Of a DNA stretch of 64,000 bases, positions 61,555-64,000 are shown piece after piece. Position numbers and translations under genes: made by a program. Below the pieces are notes generated by a model. That model did not search any database, was not told where the DNA came from, and saw nothing but the letters and a program-made list of their open reading frames with translations. The DNA comes from Nocardioides sediminis. Its GTDB lineage: Bacteria > Actinomycetota > Actinomycetes > Propionibacteriales > Nocardioidaceae. Numbering within the stretch: the stretch's first letter is position 1; each line of letters starts with the position of its first letter. The DNA is taken from assembly GCF_003047295.1 (NCBI RefSeq), contig NZ_PZYZ01000007.1:186001-250000 (forward strand). Reading direction: 5' to 3'.

Positions 61555-62793
61555 ATGAACGAGCCCACGCCGTACCTCTCGGGACTCATCCTGCGCGACC
61601 GCCGGGTCGTGGTGGTGGGCGGCGGCCACGTGGCGCAGCGCCGGGTGCCGGTGCTCATCGCCGCGGGCGCGCGCGTCTCCGTCGTGTCGCCCGAGGTCAC
61701 GCCGGCGCTGGAAGGGATGTCCGGGGAGATCGACCTGGTCCTCCGCCGCTTCGAGCCCGGCGACCTCGACGGCGCGTGGTACGTCATCGCGGCCACCGAC
61801 GACCACGCCGCCAACACCCTGGTCTCCGAGGCGGCGGAGGAGCGGCGCATCTTCTGCGTGCGCAGCGACGACGCCACCGCGGCGACGGCCTGGACGCCCG
61901 CCGTCGGCCGGCACGGCACGGCGACCATCGGGGTGCTGGGCAACCGTGAGCCGCGCAAGTCGGCGACCCTGCGCGACGACATCCTCACCGCGCTGCGCGA
62001 CGGGCACCTCACCGCGTCCGATGCGCTGGACCGCTCGCCGGGGGTCGTCCTGGTCGGCGGCGGCCCGGGTGACCCCGAGCTCGTCACCGTGGCCGCCCGG
62101 CACGCGCTCGCCTCGGCGGACGTCGTGGTGGCCGACCGGCTCGCGCCGCGCGAGCTGCTCGACGAGCTCGACCCCGGTGTCGAGCTCATCGACGTCGCCA
62201 AGCTGCCGCGAGGTCGCTCGGCGCTGCAGGAGCACATCAACGACGTGATCGTGGAGCGGGCCCGGGCCGGCAAGCGGGTGGTGCGCTTCAAGGGCGGGGA
62301 CAACTTCGTCTTCGGCCGCGGCTACGAGGAGGTCATCGCCTGCGAGGCCGCCGGCGTCCCGGTCACCGTGATCCCGGGCCTGTCGTCCTCGGTCGCCGTC
62401 CCGGGCGTGGCGCAGATCCCGGTCACCCACCGGGGCATCACCCACGAGTTCACCGTCGTGTCCGGGCACCTGCCTCCCGGCCACCCCGAGTCCCTGGTCG
62501 TGTGGCCGGCCATCGCCGCGCTCCGCGGCACGGTGGTGCTGATGATGGCGGTGGAGAACGCCCCGCACATCGCCGCCGCGCTCGTCGAGGGCGGCCGTCC
62601 CGCCGACACGCCGGTCGCCGTCGTGGTCGAGGGGACCATGCCCGAGGAGCGCACCGTGCTGGCCACCCTGGGCACCTTGGCCGAGGAGCTCGACGCCCAC
62701 CGCGTCCAGCCGCCGGCGATCATCGTGGTCGGTGAGGTCGTGGCGGTCGCGCACCCGGCGCACTACGGGCGAGATGCTGCACCCCGTGGCTGA
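61555..62793 (+). CDS. cysG: Siroheme synthase / uroporphyrinogen-III C-methyltransferase fusion
   Basis: Bifunctional enzyme of about 412 residues making sirohaem for sulfite and nitrite reductases. Residues 1-150 are the NAD-dependent precorrin-2 dehydrogenase/chelatase (VVVVGGGHVAQRRV). Residues 160 to the end are the SAM-dependent methyltransferase with VGGGPGDPELVTVAA, RFKGGDNFVFGRGYEE and VVSGHLPPGHP. ATG 61555 is placed by a GGAGG site 9 nt upstream; ATG 61546 would add three residues. It overlaps the next gene. Confidence 0.94.
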   Translation: MNEPTPYLSGLILRDRRVVVVGGGHVAQRRVPVLIAAGARVSVVSPEVTPALEGMSGEIDLVLRRFEPGDLDGAWYVIAATDDHAANTLVSEAAEERRIFCVRSDDATAATAWTPAVGRHGTATIGVLGNREPRKSATLRDDILTALRDGHLTASDALDRSPGVVLVGGGPGDPELVTVAARHALASADVVVADRLAPRELLDELDPGVELIDVAKLPRGRSALQEHINDVIVERARAGKRVVRFKGGDNFVFGRGYEEVIACEAAGVPVTVIPGLSSSVAVPGVAQIPVTHRGITHEFTVVSGHLPPGHPESLVVWPAIAALRGTVVLMMAVENAPHIAAALVEGGRPADTPVAVVVEGTMPEERTVLATLGTLAEELDAHRVQPPAIIVVGEVVAVAHPAHYGRDAAPRG

Positions 62794-63589
62794 CCTGATC
62801 GAGATCACCGACCCCGCCGACCCCCGGCTCGCGGACTACCGCGACCTGCGCGACGTCGAGCTGCGCAAGCACCTCGAGGCAGAGCACGGGCTCTTCCTCG
62901 CCGAGGGCGAGAAGGTCGTGCGCCGGGCGGTCGAGGCCGGCTACGCGCCGCGGTCGCTGCTGATGGCGCCGCGCTGGCTCGACGGGCTCGCCGACGTGCT
63001 GGCGACGACCGACGCGCCGTGCTTCGTGCTCTCCGAGGCGCTGGCCGAGCAGGTCACCGGGTTCCACGTGCACCGCGGCGCGCTCGCGTCGCTGGAGCGC
63101 CGCCCGCTGCCCTCGGTGGCCGAGGTCCTCGACGGTGCCCGGTCGGTGCTGGTCCTCGAGGACCTCGTCGACCACACCAACGTCGGCGCCGTGCTGCGCA
63201 GCGGTGCCGCGCTCGGCTTCGACGCGGTGCTCCTCTCGCCCCGCTGCGCGGACCCGCTCTACCGGCGCGCCATCAAGGTCGCCATGGGGGCGGTCTTCAC
63301 GCTGCCGTGGACCCGCCTGCCCGACTGGTACGACGCCCTCCCGGACCTCTCGGCCGCGGGCTTCACCACCGTCGCGCTCACCCTGGCGCCGGACTCGACC
63401 CCGATCGAGGAGGCGGTCGCCGGGCTGGACCGGATGGCACTGGTGCTGGGGTCGGAGGGACACGGGCTCTCGGCGCGCTGGGAGCAGTCGGCAGACCGGC
63501 GGGCGATCATCCCGATGCGCGAGGGCATCGACTCCCTCAACGTCGCGGCCGCCAGCGCCGTCGCCTGCTACGTCGCGGCCCACCGCTGA
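62774..63589 (+). CDS. TrmH/SpoU-family RNA 2'-O-methyltransferase
   Basis: SPOUT-fold methyltransferase of about 271 residues acting on rRNA or tRNA. An N-terminal substrate-binding domain (RDVELRKHLEAEHGLFLAEGEKVVRRAVEAGY) precedes the SpoU domain with LEDLVDHTNVGAVLRSGAALG (motif 1), VLGSEGHGLSARW (motif 2) and IPMREGIDSLNVAAASAV (motif 3). ATG 62774 overlaps cysG by 20 bp; GTG 62786, overlapping by 8 bp, is also possible. Co-transcribed with cysG. Confidence 0.92.
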   Translation: MLHPVADLIEITDPADPRLADYRDLRDVELRKHLEAEHGLFLAEGEKVVRRAVEAGYAPRSLLMAPRWLDGLADVLATTDAPCFVLSEALAEQVTGFHVHRGALASLERRPLPSVAEVLDGARSVLVLEDLVDHTNVGAVLRSGAALGFDAVLLSPRCADPLYRRAIKVAMGAVFTLPWTRLPDWYDALPDLSAAGFTTVALTLAPDSTPIEEAVAGLDRMALVLGSEGHGLSARWEQSADRRAIIPMREGIDSLNVAAASAVACYVAAHR

Positions 63590-63639
63590 CCGGGCGCTTT
63601 CGTCGCGCTGGAAGCTGCCGACCGGGCGCTTCCGTCCCG
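63588..63639 (+). repeat. Imperfect direct repeat after the SpoU gene
   Basis: Two 20-bp copies (63588-63607 and 63620-63639) starting GACCGGGCGCTT differ at two positions and have a 32-bp period. They lie in the spacer between two convergent SpoU genes. The first copy begins at the stop of the upstream gene. Confidence 0.7.
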
Positions 63640-63662
63640 TTCGACGACCGACGAGGTGGTGG

Positions 63663-64000
63663 CTACGCCGGGGACCGGCGCTGCCGCGACACCTCGTCGA
63701 GCACGATCGACCCTGCGACGGCGGCGTTGAGCGAGCTCGCCGAGCCGGCCATCGGGATGGACACCAGCTCGTCGCAGGCCTCGCGCCAGGCCGCGGTCAT
63801 CCCGGTCGTCTCGTTGCCGACCACGACGAGCACCGGGCCGGTCAGGTCGGCCGCGCGCAGGTCGACCGTGCCCGTCTCGTCGGTGCCCACGACGCGTACG
63901 CCGGCCGGTCGCGCCCAGTCCAGCACCTCACGGTGGGAGGGGGCCCGCACCACCGTGAGGGCGAACAGCGAACCGGTGCTGGCCCGCACGGCGCGGGGGT
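63663..64000 (-). CDS. TrmH-family RNA methyltransferase, C-terminal part (runs off the window)
   Basis: C-terminal fragment of about 112 residues of a second SpoU/TrmH enzyme. It has TGSLFALTVV after the missing motif 1, VLVVVGNETTGMTAAWREACD (motif 2) and IPMAGSASSLNAAVAGSIVL (motif 3), the SAM-knot end of the family. The start lies beyond 64000. It is convergent with the preceding SpoU gene, and the two are not close copies of each other. Confidence 0.88.
   Translation of the reverse strand, partial: PRAVRASTGSLFALTVVRAPSHREVLDWARPAGVRVVGTDETGTVDLRAADLTGPVLVVVGNETTGMTAAWREACDELVSIPMAGSASSLNAAVAGSIVLDEVSRQRRSPA

Overview
The window is about 64 kb of very GC-rich DNA with tightly packed genes, many ATGA or GTGA stop/start overlaps and many GTG starts. 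The gene content is actinobacterial: an actinobacterial transaldolase and transketolase, a sufR-B-D-Rieske-C-S-U-T operon, an acVLRF1-type release-factor homologue, DUF3099, DUF222/HNH and class F sortases. The backbone order (pgi-tal-tkt, ctaB, ctaA, ABC pair, sufR to sufT, ABC-F, fabG-fabI) parallels the Mycobacterium tuberculosis region around tal/tkt, suf and fabG1-inhA as I remember it. A Nocardioides-like member of the Propionibacteriales is the best guess, but no 16S or other decisive marker is present. No rRNA, tRNA, CRISPR array or insertion sequence was seen.

Layout. 0-7.6 kb: central carbon metabolism (pgi fragment, tal, tkt) and haem O/A synthesis (ctaB, ctaA) with an ABC-2 exporter. 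7.7-12.0 kb: a block between that exporter and sufR, holding a DrrAB-type exporter and a three-gene membrane-lipid operon (LPG-synthase-like, PAP2, GDPD). 12.1-18.8 kb: the SUF iron-sulfur assembly operon under a probable SufR operator. 18.8-31.1 kb: small conserved genes and four ABC systems, two of them with their own regulator (XRE, GbsR/MarR) and visible operators, plus acVLRF1. 31.1-38.6 kb: SDR, SURF1, moaA, dodecin, fabG, fabI and a cyanophycin-synthetase-like Mur ligase that lacks ATP-grasp. 38.6-41.5 kb: a gene-poor stretch, a DUF222/HNH gene, NUDIX and MmcQ/YjbR. 41.5-45.6 kb: a cyanophycin operon (cyanophycinase, cyanophycin synthetase, cupin). 45.7-54.4 kb: SixA, HemK-like methyltransferase, serB, ABC ATPase, NfeD/SPFH membrane pair, TSUP permease, alpha/beta hydrolase and SpoIIE-type phosphatase. 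54.4-60.9 kb: an ABC-2 exporter whose ATPase is separated from its two permeases by a duplicated surface-protein plus class F sortase cassette and a CAP-domain secreted protein. 60.9-64 kb: PEBP, cysG and two SpoU/TrmH methyltransferases.

Functional links. ctaA, ctaB and SURF1 all serve cytochrome c oxidase maturation. The suf operon supplies Fe-S clusters to proteins such as MoaA and is probably autoregulated. The cyanophycin operon makes and degrades a nitrogen-rich polymer, and a divergent paralogue sits about 5 kb away. A recurrent TANNNT hexamer ending 6-8 nt before the start codon marks about twenty genes as probably leaderless.

Most interesting: the two sortase-paired surface proteins have no LPXTG but share a P-[ST]-[AS]-I-N-A-G motif exactly 34 residues from their C-termini, which suggests an undescribed sorting signal. 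The ATP-grasp-less CphA-like ligase is a second candidate for unknown biochemistry.
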